Below, piece after piece: positions 10,609 to 21,645 of a stretch of 64,000 nucleotides of DNA (positions are counted from its first letter, which is position 1; the number at the start of each line of letters is the position of its first letter). The notes under the pieces are model-generated. The model searched no databases, had not been told where the DNA came from, and saw only the letters and a list, made by a program, of their open reading frames with translations. The stretch spans positions 2,249,453 through 2,313,452 of the forward strand of contig NC_030995.1 in NCBI RefSeq assembly GCF_000149955.1, written 5' to 3'. This DNA is from Fusarium oxysporum f. sp. lycopersici 4287. Its lineage: Eukaryota; Ascomycota; Sordariomycetes; Hypocreales; Nectriaceae. The translations under genes and the position numbers were made by a program.

Positions 10609-11988
10609 ATGTCGGACGCCGGTCGAGAAACTCCAGTGGAAATAAAGCCACTTCCGCAGGCCCAGACTAGACAGAACTTCTCAGGCCTTGACACTCCCCC
10701 GAACCAGCAGTACCTGCCCTCGCCTTCGCCTCCAGTAAGTGACGGCATGAATGATAGCAACTATTTCAGCGGTCCCAGGGACCTCCGAGGACATTCCAAA
10801 TGGCCACTTATCCTTCAACTCCACGGCTCAATCATGCCATCGCTCATCATCCCTCTTTTCCTCGTCGCCTGCTGGTCTACTGCTATAACCGTGATCTCCA
10901 AGAAAGTTCACGATCTCAGCGTCAATTCCGTTCTTCTCACCATCCTCGGTTTCGTCGTCGGTCTCAGTCTCTCCTTTCGATCATCGACTGCATATGAGCG
11001 ATACGCCGAGGGTCGCCGATACTGGGGAATGTTAGCCACGGCATCTCAAACTCTCGGACGAATCATCTGGATCCATGCTTCGGATACCGGTGCTAATGGT
11101 CAAGATACTCGTGAGCTGCTCGTCAAGAAGCTCGGAGCATTAAAGCTCATCGCTGGATTTGCTGTTGCACTGAAGCATACACTTCGATTTGAGCACTGTG
11201 CAAGTCAACCTGATATGCAGCCTTACATTGCTCACCTCGACACATTCTCTGGACGTACAACAGCCATGCCGAAGCGAAGAGTTACCAACTTCAAACAGGT
11301 GGCCGGTGAATATCTAGGTCTCTCATTCGCTCAGAGTGATCCCCGCAAGCACCTTAAGAGAGCCGAGGAGCACCAGGGTAATCTCCCGCTTGAGATACTG
11401 AATCACCTGGCTATTTCTGTCGACTGCCTCGTTGCAAACAAGCAGCTATCCGTCGCCATCCACCAAACTGTCGCGTATAATCACATCACTATGCTGAATG
11501 ATGTAGCAGTCGGGTGTGATCGAGTGCTCAATACCCCTTTACCTATCGCCTACACAATCGCCATCAGTCAGATTACATTCGTGTATGTCATGCTGTTACC
11601 TTTTCAGTTGACAGGCCCTCTTGGCTGGATAGCCATACCCGCTACCATCACAGCAGCATACATCATCTTCGGTCTATTGTTCATTGGTCAGGAGATCGAG
11701 AATCCGTTTGGTCGCGATGTCAACGACCTGCCACTTGAGACTTTCTGTGATCAAATTGCTACCGATCTTGACATTACAGCCTCATTCGACCGCCGTGGTG
11801 CTGACCACTTTTTACTTAATGGAACACCGCTGTATCCTGTCAGTGCTGCGTTGGGCAATGCTTGGATGGATAGTAGTGAGGAGAAGATGAGGGAAGCGAT
11901 CAAGACTAAGCCACATGTTCTGTTCAACTGGAGACGCCAGAGGACTCGTGGCAATACCACGAAGGAGATGGATGGGAACATCGTGTAG
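10609..11988 (+). CDS. Bestrophin-family (UPF0187) anion channel
   Basis: Predicted membrane anion channel, 459 aa from the ATG at 10609 in the context CGCCATGTC. The frame also runs upstream to a TTG at 10531 but has no earlier ATG. A proline-rich N-terminal tail of about 80 residues precedes a hydrophobic hairpin at about 90-140. Next comes the bestrophin signature RSSTAYERYAEGRRYWG near 151-167. A second hydrophobic pair near 325-370 is followed by GQEIENPFGRDVNDLPLE, the acidic segment typical of this family. Fungal and plant members sit in plasma, vacuolar or organelle membranes; location here is unknown. Single exon. A GTAAGT..CAG stretch near 10735-10770 is only 35 bp and not a multiple of three, so it is coding and not an intron. 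Confidence 0.9.
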   Translation: MSDAGRETPVEIKPLPQAQTRQNFSGLDTPPNQQYLPSPSPPVSDGMNDSNYFSGPRDLRGHSKWPLILQLHGSIMPSLIIPLFLVACWSTAITVISKKVHDLSVNSVLLTILGFVVGLSLSFRSSTAYERYAEGRRYWGMLATASQTLGRIIWIHASDTGANGQDTRELLVKKLGALKLIAGFAVALKHTLRFEHCASQPDMQPYIAHLDTFSGRTTAMPKRRVTNFKQVAGEYLGLSFAQSDPRKHLKRAEEHQGNLPLEILNHLAISVDCLVANKQLSVAIHQTVAYNHITMLNDVAVGCDRVLNTPLPIAYTIAISQITFVYVMLLPFQLTGPLGWIAIPATITAAYIIFGLLFIGQEIENPFGRDVNDLPLETFCDQIATDLDITASFDRRGADHFLLNGTPLYPVSAALGNAWMDSSEEKMREAIKTKPHVLFNWRRQRTRGNTTKEMDGNIV

Positions 11989-13529
11989 ACGCTCATCGCA
12001 TACATGACCTCCACACGGGTCAGCTGGTCAGGTCAACTTCAGATACCAGAGACTTGTTTACTTCGAATCACGGTGACAATCCGTTCAAATAGTAACTGTT
12101 GAATGCAAAGTGTCCCCCTTTGTCCAGCAGATAGTTTCATTCACTGAGGTCTTTGAGAGTTGGTGCGCTGCCATCGCATGCTCAAGACGTCAATAGATGG
12201 ACACGGATTGTAAGGTACAGCGACGACGAGAGCCCATCCTTCAATAGTTACAGTTCTTTTACTTGAGGGGACCGAGATACGCATCAATTACTTTGGCACA
12301 GTCATCAGAACCAGATCTCCTATCACAAGAACGCACGCATCTCTGGCAAATGAGCTTAACAATTTAATATAGTATAATTTTACTCTTAACCTTTCTCTGA
12401 CTAATGCCCGTCTATATACTATCAATCAGAGGCTTAAAGCCAAAGTGTCTAATGTCTTATAAGCCATAGTAGCATCTACCCTCTCCACTATCCTCTGTAA
12501 CCAGGCATCGCCTAATTTACATTCAGACTTAGGGTCGAGACTATTCAACAGACGCAACAGTCTCGGTTCACGAAACGGTCGGTTTGTTCACTGTCCTCAT
12601 ACTACTTATACTAAATGCCCATATAGCTTCCATATGTATCAAAACTTTAGGGTTCTCAAAGTCTACTGTTCGAGACTCTTTCAACTACGTCTGCGTCTAA
12701 TTACTTGAGCGTGACATTGGCCTTTTCGCATCCCTTTCCAAGTATATAAGTCCGACGATGTCTGCGTTTCCGGAGGCCGCTCATCCGTGATTTCTATCTC
12801 TTCCCTCAGAGAAAATAATGCCTTTACCGTATTGTCGAACTGTAATACACAGGTTCGGCACCAGGACATGCTGGCCTACTGCAATCCCCTGAATGGCCTG
12901 GCGCTGAGCGAGGTCTTACCTGTAATGCAGAAGACATCCCTGCAAGTCACAAAGAGCGGCGTGCTCCTTCTTTCCATTTTTCAGCAACAGCCTAAGCCAT
13001 TTAACAAGGCAGTAAAAGCCGTCTCGCAGGACGGTATCCAGGAAGTAAAGGACTATATCCCTTACCGCAGAAGTCGAACCAAGGATGCATCGCACTATAT
13101 TTATAGTAGACTTTTTAATAGTACACTGGGTTAGCTTTCAAAGAGACTTTGTACTTAGTTAAAATAGAACTAACTATCCAAGCAAGTCCAGAACAGAAAA
13201 AGGTTAACCTGATGGTTTATGCAAGAATACGAAAATGGAAAATAGATATTCACGTGACTACGCGTGAGCTTGGCGTCTAGCATAGCCCGGGTCTGAGGGA
13301 ATGAAAGGTTGTATCGTGCATTTGACAGACCATAAGGCTGAGGTACAGTCTGACGTGGAGGGAGAGTGTATGGGGTACCCAAGTCGAGAACCTTCGTGGG
13401 ACGAACCAAGATAATCAAAGTATTTGTCAATCCTGCTATGTTTTTTGCCTTGGCGGTGTAGTTGAAGACGGAAGTAGATCATACCACTATTCTACGATCG
13501 TAACCTTGTCTCAATGTATGCATAAAGAC
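11989..13529. other. AT-rich non-coding stretch
   Basis: About 1.5 kb with AT-rich patches (12360-12490) and small frames such as 12787-13134 (+) and 12681-12869 (-). None resembles a known family. The stretch adjoins the NB-ARC relic and may contain more of its decayed sequence, but I could not align it. Confidence 0.4.
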
Positions 13530-13542
13530 TATTAACTGCAAC

Positions 13543-14060
13543 TCACTCAGGCAACTCTTTGAACTCTATCCTTTTATAATACTGGTCCGCCACTGCCCTA
13601 CTTCTTGTAGTTAGAACGATAAATACCAAAGGCAATCTCTCAAGATAGTCCCAAATGAGTTCTCGGAGGGATAAGTGGAAGCCTATACCATCAAAGACAA
13701 GAAACTTCCTAGTAGGTTTTATGCTTTTTAGCTCTAAGAAAATAGAGTTAATAAGCATAGAATAGTGTTTATTATAGCCAGCACTACTCTCTGATATTAT
13801 GGCACCTAAGCCATTGGCAGCTCTTAGAACGCCGAGGATGCTTAGCTTGAAGACTTTATTGGTTACTCTCGCGGTCCAGAAAATAGTGTTGTTCGGGTGT
13901 TTTTCCCACTGCTATGCCTTAGAAGGCTGCTCGCCGCCCAGACTATTCCCCCTCGCCATGCCCAGAGTACCCACCAAGCTACCAGCGTTGGCCTCATCAT
14001 CATCGATATTAGCGACATAAGCCCTTTTAATAATGCATTCTTCTGTCCATCACCATGTGC
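13543..14060 (-). pseudogene. Relic of an NB-ARC / NLR-type STAND NTPase
   Basis: One minus-strand frame gives NB-ARC-like blocks in the right order. QWEKHPNNTIFW resembles the stretch after the P-loop of fungal NB-ARC-TPR proteins. RKFLVFDGIG resembles Walker B, and LVFIVLTTRSRAVADQYY resembles the sensor-1 segment hhhTTR. An in-frame TAG lies just before QWEKH. The P-loop place reads GMARGNS and lacks the lysine. The frame ends at 13543 without winged-helix or repeat domains. No intact gene can be built here. The relic lies in AT-rich DNA, so mutation by RIP is possible (a CAG to TAG change would explain the stop). The fit rests on motif order only; a DDE transposase relic is a less likely alternative. 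Confidence 0.4.
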
Positions 14061-14494
14061 TATAATCGATGTGAGATAACGAATGTCTGGCCGCATATAT
14101 TATCATCTGGCATAGACTATCCTGAAATTATAGTAAGACCAGCTGTTAATATTATTTAAGCATACCGGGAACCCATTCAAAGACCTAATACGGCGAAATG
14201 TGCCTTTATATGCTGGGAAAGACGCAAAGCTAGCCAATCTTTCGAGTCAGTAGAGTAGTTGAGTCAATCTTAGCTTAGAGATCCAACCTGCTTATATCAT
14301 CCTCTGATAAAGCACGGTGGATACTTCGGCCGAAAGTACGGCCCCACACCGAGGACGACGAACATTACCATAGGTACAAAGATATTAAAATAGAAAATCG
14401 TATAAGAAGCTCATCTCTGTTCAAACAATCCCACTATTCAACCAACGACCTTTCATTTCTACACACCAGAATTTTAACTTGATTCCTATCGACC
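14061..14494. other. Promoter region of the SnoaL-like gene
   Basis: About 430 bp between the NLR relic and the next ATG. It may include further decayed NLR sequence on the minus strand, with broken frames. No gene seen. Confidence 0.35.
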
Positions 14495-15663
14495 ATGGCC
14501 GCAATAACATTGGCTCTGTGTAGTCTGCTGGGAGGAGCCCTCTCCTGCGGCCTTGCCCTCCCGCCTTCACATCTGCTTGCTGGTCGAGATGGTACATTCT
14601 ACGAGAAACGTAGGTTCCACTGAATTAAATGCCCTCGCTGAGAACACTTTTTATCTACACGATTCTGACTACTTGGACAGGCGACACTTTACATCCAATC
14701 AACCCCAACAATGATGTCCACTGGACTGTCGCGCAGAACACACGCCAAATGCAGTCTGCGGATGATGCTTTTATTGCCCGAGACTTTGCTCATTTCAACC
14801 ACCATCCCAACTCGACAATGTATTATACTGGTGGCGTCATCATGAATCTCACGGAGCACATTGAGGATCTTCGCCTTACCTTCTCAACCTACTCCGATGC
14901 TGCTCCCCATAATCACAACTACCGAGTTATCTTTGGCGAAGGTGACTGGACAGTTGCTTTGGCCAAGGCCGGCGGGATTAACGATGGTCCTTTGTCTGAT
15001 CTATCTGGAAATTGGCTGCCACCCACTGAGAGAACTGTCTCATTTGATCTCATGACCATCGCTCGTTGGAATGGCGGCTTGATGATGGAAGAGTATCTAT
15101 GGTCTGATGCTGTCTCGACGTTTCGCCAACTCGGCCTACTTCCAGTGCCACCAGAGTCTGATCTTCCAGACATTGAACTCAGCCCTTATACCGCTCCAAT
15201 CTCAACAAACCCCAAAGTTGATGGTTCTGCTGCTAATAAAGCAAAAATGGCCGAGTCTGATGACGCACTGAACAGCGGTAAATTTGACGCCAAGAGCTTG
15301 CATTTGTCGCCCGATCTCAAGGTTTATGGCCTCACAGATCAACCTCTCAATGTGCAAGGTTTCGTCAAGCAGCTCAAGGTCCTCAAGCAAGCTTTTCCGG
15401 ATTTACATCTAGAGAACAGACCCTACAGACAGGTTGTTGCTCAAGGCGATTGGACTGCGACTGTTGCTATGCTCAGTGGCACATTCAAGGGACCCTTGAC
15501 CTTGCCGCTCTATCTTGCGTCTGCGCCTATTAAACCTAATGGGAAGAAGTTCGACCTTCTCCACTATACAATCTGCCGTTGGCAGAATGGCAAGATTGTG
15601 GAAATGCGTGTCAATGTCGATACTTTTGGCATTATTGGGGCTCTGGGCATATCTCTCTCTTGA
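14495..15663 (+). CDS. Secreted protein with two SnoaL-like (NTF2-fold) domains
   Basis: Exons 14495-14609 and 14681-15663 join in frame (C|GC) to 365 aa. The 71-bp intron has a CTGAC branch site. Exon 1 encodes a signal peptide (MAAITLALCSLLGGALSCGLA) that an annotation starting at 14629 would miss. Two similar halves follow: about residues 60-200 (AQNTRQMQSADDAFIARDFA..) and about 225-360 (AAN..MAESDDALNSGKFD..). Each has the SnoaL pattern of a helical start, a central GDWT strand and a C-terminal RWxxGxxxE strand. SnoaL-like domains are found in polyketide cyclases and in many NTF2-fold proteins of unknown function. No catalytic role can be assigned. Secretion is inferred from the leader. 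Confidence 0.8.
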
Positions 15664-15934
15664 AACTGAGTTCTTGAAACTTCAACCATACTGAGCCAAC
15701 CAGGAGTCTTTGTATTCCTATCTCATTCAATTCTTTTATCTATGTTTTTATCTTCTCACTTCTCCAACAAGGCAGACTTCCATTTATCAGACTCTCCATA
15801 TAGTTCTATTTTATATATAAACATATAGGACAATATATGTAGTCAACAAATTAACAATATTTTTACCTTATCTTCAGCCATGTTTTCACTCTGGAGATGT
15901 ATCTTCTCTAAATACCAGTGTCTAGACTAACTAC

Positions 15935-17972
15935 TTAATTCTGAAATAGCGACCAGTATGCCGCATCGACACCTTGTAGTGTCCAATCTTCGGGTCCAGC
16001 CAAAGGGGCAAATCCTATAAGCTCGTCTCGGGGCTCAAATTGTAGGGCTGGTAGGCCGGGCTCCTCGAGTGTCTCAATCTGCCGAGTACCGTCTCCCTCA
16101 TCTGAGCTCACCAGTGGGATTGTGTCGGGTTTTATTCGCGCAGTTTGGCTCATGGGTCGCTTGTTGATGCGAAGCCTGCCAAAGAATGGCACATTTAGCT
16201 GAATTGATGAGTATATATATTCTTCGGAATATGTGTCTGCATTTTGGTCCGGTCCCAACAGAGGCAGAAGCTTTGTAATGATAGCAGAAGATTCCATGGG
16301 TAGGCCGTCGTCACTGTTGAGACTCGCAACATGTTCCATCCGACGTTTTACCTCCACAATTAGCTCTTTGTCGGCTTTCATTACCAAGGTCTGGTCAGCA
16401 ACAGTTGCTTGCTGAGGGACGTATGCCACAAGAAGACTTATCGCTGCCAAAAGAGCTGTATAATCCACGTGACGACATGAGAATATCGAATCGTTAATCT
16501 GGCGGTAAGCGACATATCTTTCGAGAACCTCGCGGCTAGAGTTCATACATGTTCTCCTACTGTACTCGCTGCCTTCGACTGTTGAGTTGATTATATATGG
16601 TACATGGAGAAGTATCAAGAGAAGATGATGGTTCATCTGGAGAAGCAGCCTGCCTATGAGTGGAGCGAGGTCGATTGGCGAAGCCTCGGGATTAAGTATA
16701 GGCAAATTCCACCAAGGCTGGCCTAGAAGTGCCGCTCCATCATGCATATCGAGACTGGCCTCTCGAGTGTGAGTATAGGCTTGTGCTGCATCCATGCTAG
16801 TCCGATTCATAACCCTTGCTGAGATTATTGTATGGAGTTTGTCTAGTTTCTCCCAGTCTTCGTCTCTTTCTGTTGCTTTCGGTGATACAAACGAGTTATC
16901 TTTGTGATCCGGAACAAAGCCAAGGAATAGACATAAACGACGGTCATTGGAGACTGCTCTGTAATACAACATCTTCGGAGAGGGAAGAAATGCACCTGGA
17001 GAGTCTTCACCGGTATGAATCTCGGTTGATCCCGCAGTAGTCAAACGATCCAGACCTAACAGCTGAGAAATACTGAGCGCCCTTCTGAAAATCAGCCAAG
17101 CTCTTCTCAAATTCCCAGCGTTAGAGTGCCAGTAGCCGAGGAGCAGCAAACATTCTAGGCCAGCCAAGCTTGCCACCATGTCGTCCTTGACGGTAACATG
17201 ATGGTCGACATTGTTCACCATGAACGACATGTTAGCCTCTATGGAACCACGCAACGAAAGTCTGCTCGCGTCGAAATGCGGAGAAAGCTGTTGCATGCAG
17301 ATGGCAAGCTGTAAAAGGCGCCTGGCTAACATTACTGGACTGTTTTCTGCTGATGGTATTGAAGAAACGGCAGCTGGTGGTTCTGATTTTCCTTTAACAA
17401 TGTCTGCATGGCAATGGAATAGCGTTGTAACATAACCTGGACCAGCACTACTATTGACTATAGCATTGATGTCCGAAGGTGAAGGGAACGATTCATATAA
17501 AGCCTTGTTGACCTCAACTATATGGCTCATGGCAGGATGAGCATCGGGGCTGGTAGGCCATATCGCGGTGGGACCTTGTCGCATGGTCCGGTCTGTCTGA
17601 TATGCGTATTCTGCGCTCAGGGTCGAGATCGATGGCACCGAGTACCGGGTCGTCGTTGTAACTTGTTGCGCTAGACTTTTCATCATATCTTCGACACTGC
17701 TAAGTCGCTGCGCCAATTGTCTGATCGAGAGCTGCGCAGCCTCTTGCGGATCGTCCAACTCTTGGCTTCGGCAGACTGAGCCCCGACTCCTGCAGGGTAT
17801 ACAAGCTGGGTCATCTGAGGATGAGAAACGGCAACGAACTTTGCGTCGTCGGCCTGGAAAATATCAATATTGGATGCAGGGAAACTATGGTCCCGAGCCT
17901 AGGTGCGAGTGACTTACATTCCCAGCAACTATGCGTACCCTGCCGCGTTTTGTGTTTAGCTAGACTGTGCAT
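15935..17972 (-). CDS. Zn2Cys6 fungal transcription factor
   Basis: Exons 17972-17918 and 17853-15935 join as T|GC to give 657 aa. The 64-bp intron falls inside the zinc cluster, so a single-exon model starting at 17758 loses the DNA-binding domain. The joined sequence has Cys at 16, 19, 26, 36, 39 and 46 (CX2CX6CX9CX2CX6C), a complete GAL4-type binuclear cluster with the basic run RRRKVRC. A short coiled segment follows near 55-75. The Fungal_trans middle homology region lies at about 150-450 (LFRRALSISQLLGLDRL-type helices). The ATG at 17972 is chosen. In-frame ATGs upstream to 18029 would add a hydrophobic leader not expected here. It is the regulator nearest to the sugar-acid cluster (2.2 kb away), but control of that cluster is only a possibility. 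Confidence 0.88.
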
Positions 17973-18959
17973 TTCTTTGTTGCTCAGGGTTTGGGTAAGG
18001 ATTGAAAATAATAGCATAAACCTTATCATGCAAATTAATGTTGAGCGGCATTTGCTTTAATTGGGGCTAACACTAGTTAAATAGAAGGGCGGAAATTTGT
18101 CAGCGGAATCGGCGCAAAAGTTGCCCCGAAGCCATCTTGAAGTTTTACTCCTCCCTATTATAAACTCCCCTTTTTGAGGCAGGAACCTCCTCGGCTCATC
18201 TGAGGCGCGTTTTTGAAATGAAACGCAAGACAATATGGAAAGCCTATTTAAAGTCCCCCCCAACAGGTGCCTAGGAGCTATATAGATTGCTCTCTCATAA
18301 CGCACACATTGTGATTAAAGCGTTATTGTGGTGCGGCAGTATTAAGAGAAAGTATTACTTTTAAATCAGGCTTAAGACTAAACCATATTAGGCAAGTTAA
18401 GTGATATAGGTTACTTGATTTCTTATATTACTTTAACAATAAGAGGCTTTATTATGATATTAATAATATTAACTTATGGAAATGCAGACGGGTGGCAAGA
18501 GTGTGAGGGAATCTGTGGATGGTAGAGCCGGTAGTCCTTGCAAGTAACAGCAAAGACTACAGGTTAGGCAGCTTATACAGTGTTATAAAATAACATCTTT
18601 ATGCCTAGAACATAGATGCCCGTGATGTCTCTCTGAATGCTATTTTGGCAATAACCAGGATTAAGAAATACAAGAATATGAAGTGTACTGACAGACACGA
18701 AAGGATTCTGATTAGGAAGAGTACCATGAGATTGGTATTCGTGCTAAGTTGCTCATAAACGTAACCTCTACATCGCCAATCGAAACTCAGTGCTATTTGC
18801 AAATCGAAAGCTTGCCTGTAGTCAGATCTCTATGTTGTAATCATACGACACCTTGAACAAGTCAAGCATGAGTCGGACTGGCCATAAATTGGAGTAAATA
18901 TCAAGGTATTGTGAATTAGTATTATTACTGCTTATATTTCGATTGCTTTTGTCCTTAAG
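17973..18959. other. Intergenic, AT-rich in part
   Basis: About 1 kb between the transcription factor promoter and the end of the coiled-coil gene. 18340-18480 is very AT-rich. No gene, RNA or repeat was recognised. Confidence 0.45.
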
Positions 18960-19696
18960 CTACACGAAGCCAGCCCCTTCGCCTCGTAGCTGCCATAATG
19001 CCACCCAGTCCATGTCTACCTCGTATCCATAGTCACGGAACTGATCTGCCCACTCTGGAATAACGGCAATAGGTTCCCTGGATCCTCCAGCATTTTTATC
19101 CTTTCTTCCAAACTCTCCTCTCCATCCATCATCTCCAGTTGTCGATTATACAGTTCCTTGACTTCCTTCCTCGTCGCCATCATCTGCTCACAATACAATT
19201 GACAATAATTCTCCAAACTTTTGATCCGCTCTTGCAGTGCTTCTATCACTTGCCAAGCAGCCGAACTGTTCTGATACGAAGCCTTGAGCTGGTTTGCCGC
19301 CTCTTCTTGATTCCCTTCCACCGCCTCTTCCAAATCACTAATGCGACCGACGAGATTCTCCAGTTGGTAGCTGCCTTTTTGCTGAAGTTGCGCTTCGAGC
19401 TCTCGTACTCGTTTCTTGAGAGCTGTAATGTCCTCGCTTGTTTTTAGGGATGTCGATGAGTGGAAGCATGAGAAATGGCCACAGTAACATGTCGCGCCGG
19501 GAAGAGATGTGTTGTGATGAAAGCCCATACATCCGCAGCGATGACCTTTTAGTTCCGGTATCGTGAGGATATAACGACACTGGCCTTGCGGTAATTGCGC
19601 TGCATCTCCAGGTGGCGCTGAGGCTGATTGAGTGGAGCGATGGAGATCATTTGGATAGGGCACTTTTGACGATCGACGAGCACTGCAGTCAGACAT
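18960..19696 (-). CDS. Cys/His-rich coiled-coil protein with frame change near the 3' end
   Basis: Unknown protein starting MSDCSARR at 19696 (an upstream in-frame ATG at 19720 also exists). A Cys/His motif CGCMGFHH..CYCGHFSCFH near residues 54-79 could bind zinc. A long coiled coil follows (about 85-215: ALKKRVRELEAQL, LEEAVEGNQEEA, ALQERIKSLENYC). The first frame stops at 19016 after MDTR. The neighbouring frame continues with convincing protein sequence (PEWADQFRDYGYEVDMDWVA, then LWQLRGEGAGFV) to a stop at 18960-18962. Either a weak 59-bp intron (donor GTTTGG, acceptor TTATTCCAG) joins them or one base was gained or lost near 19070-19090. The function cannot be named. Confidence 0.6.
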
Positions 19697-19720
19697 TTTG
19701 AAGACAAACAGAACGCACAA

Positions 19721-20169
19721 AAGAAGGAAATCAAAGTAAGCAAAAAGATAGATCAGGCGGAGAATTCCATTAAATGGAGGTCATCAGCCATTCCGCCACC
19801 AAAAAGGACCACGCGACCCCGCGAACTTGTCGGTTCGGGGTCAAGCCCGAGAGGAGAAGAACGTGGGGGTTCCCAGATGGAGCCCGACGACATGGATATG
19901 GTGCGAGCATGGCCCAAAAGGGAATTCTCTCGAGTCATCAATCGGTACTAAACGAACATCCCACGATCTGAGGGGAAATGGGGTTGCAGTGCGGATTTAA
20001 GCATTGCCGTGGTTTGCCGATGGGCTGAGGGTGTCGTGATATAGTGGTGGAAAGGCATGTGAGGGGAAGCTACATCACGAGTGCCTAGGGCCTATACACA
20101 GTCTTAACATTGCGAGAACTATTTTTCTTCATTCCATGGGCTATGCTTATGCTCTACTGAAAGACGAAC
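19721..20169. other. Intergenic, no gene seen
   Basis: About 450 bp from the start of the coiled-coil gene to the stop of the reductase gene. Overlapping small frames here have no family resemblance. It should contain the coiled-coil gene's promoter. Confidence 0.4.
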
Positions 20170-21283
20170 TCATTTGCTCTGAGCACTTATGAGCCGCTTG
20201 TTAATAGCCAACAAGATCGTATACAGAGTCTCAGTCGTCGCAACATCAATACCAAGCTCCTTACCCTTCCTAACAGGATACCCCAAAATGACCTCAACCT
20301 CCATCGGCTTGCCATTCTCATAATCCGTCCTCATACTGCTTCCAATAGGCGGCATCGCCAAGATCTTCTCCAGAAGCCTGTCAATCAGTCCATACCCCAG
20401 CGGAACACCAAGCGCATTGGCAACATCAATGACTTCCTTCATAAGCTTTCTCGTCATGGGAGTCGACAGGTCTGATGAGCTGAGCCATGCATGCGTGTCC
20501 ATAAGCGTAAGAGCAGTGAGTGAATTCCACGCTGCGTTCCAAACTACCTTCTCCCATCTTTGAACTTGAATGTTCGGGACGATTTGGAAAATAGTCTTTC
20601 CGATTGATAAGAGCGACTCAAATTGAGCGAGATGTTCCTTGTCACATGATTCATCTCCGGCTTCGTTCGGGTACAGTCCCACTTGCATATCTTCGGACGT
20701 CGTATGAGCTATGAAGCCAGGCTCTGGTTGCCTTGCGCCAACCCATGTCTGCCGGTATTAGTCACAGAATGAGAAGCCAAGAGAACTCACATACCACGCA
20801 TGAGATGATGGTTGCGCTCGGGAACTTTTCACGGAAAGCATCCTCGTTCCCGACACCGTTCTGGATGATGACAATCGAGGTGTTATCTCCAACACCGGGC
20901 GCAATGTCGGCAGCAGTACTGAGCTGGTCGACTGCTTTGTTCGTGCATATGATGAAGTCAAACTTTTGGCCAGCTTCGGCGACAGTTCGAAAGACTATGG
21001 CCGGGATCAGAATGACTTCATGGCGTTCTTATGTGTTGCATACCTTTGTGAGGTTTCACGTGGTGTTTCCCATGGTTCTGGCTGTCAATTGAGATACCAT
21101 TGGCAGAGACGGCTTCAAAATTCGATCGGGCGACGACGGTCAGGTGAACATGTTCACTGCGGCTTAAAATGAAGGCATAGAATGACCCGATCCTCGATGA
21201 AAGTCAGTCATGATTTGAGTCTTGTGCATGAGAACCTACGCTCCAAGCCCATAGACCAGTACTTCCAATGACTTGTCACTCAT
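20170..21283 (-). CDS. Ketopantoate reductase (ApbA/PanE)-family oxidoreductase
   Basis: NAD(P)H-dependent 2-keto-acid reductase family. Exons 21283-21240, 21192-21044, 20994-20795 and 20748-20170 join in frame to 323 aa; the introns are 47, 49 and 46 bp. A Rossmann fingerprint GLGAIG at 12-17 follows the hydrophobic strand VLVY. An NKA segment near 78-80 and IIQNGVGNED follow. The ApbA C-terminal domain is clear: RWEKVVWNAAWNSLTALT carries the family's Lys and Asn. True ketopantoate reductase serves pantothenate synthesis, but fungi hold many paralogs of unknown substrate. Its position beside a sugar-acid dehydratase and an SDR, with the same promoter boxes, suggests it acts on a 2-keto sugar acid. 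That is inference. Confidence 0.88.
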
Positions 21284-21645
21284 CTTGACAATACTTTCTA
21301 AACGCGGGGTAAATCAAGAAAGCAGGTTTAGAGATGTAAATACAAGAGCATCTCATCAAGTTCGCGAATGCTTTTCCGTTTAAGTCTGACCCCTCATTCA
21401 GGATTTCCGGGGACTCCATCGCCAAGAGCGTGGGGGTTCAGCAAGCATACCGACCTGAATTGCCGAGCATGTCCCGGAGGTCGCTTACCCCAGATTCAGA
21501 GAACTTAGTGGGATCTCAGAGTAGAACCAAAAGGCCACGAGACATTGTACAGTGATAGCATGTTGCGACCGAAAGAATTGATCACAAGATGGAACAAGGC
21601 CTTCAGATTAAAGTGATGTCTTAAACTGCTGTTTACACTATTGCT
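21284..21645 (-). promoter_or_regulatory. Promoter of the reductase gene with two shared boxes
   Basis: Upstream of the ATG at 21283 lies CGTGGGGG at 21429-21436 (146 bp upstream; CCCCCACG on the coding strand). TTACCCCAGA lies at 21485-21494 (202 bp upstream). The same two boxes recur in the next two promoters of the cluster. Both contain a CreA-type SYGGRG core (GTGGGG, CTGGGG). Confidence 0.6.

Noticed and set aside
10735..10770. Possible intron (GTAAGT..TTTCAG) in the bestrophin gene
   Set aside because: At 35 bp it is too short for this genome and its removal breaks the frame.
12787..13134. 115-codon plus-strand frame
   Set aside because: No family resemblance, no plausible splice partners, and it lies in decayed AT-rich DNA.
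13543..13758. Possible pogo/Tc1 DDE transposase fragment (FLVFDGIGFHLS)
   Set aside because: The upstream TIFW block and downstream IVLTTR block fit NB-ARC better, and no terminal inverted repeats were seen.
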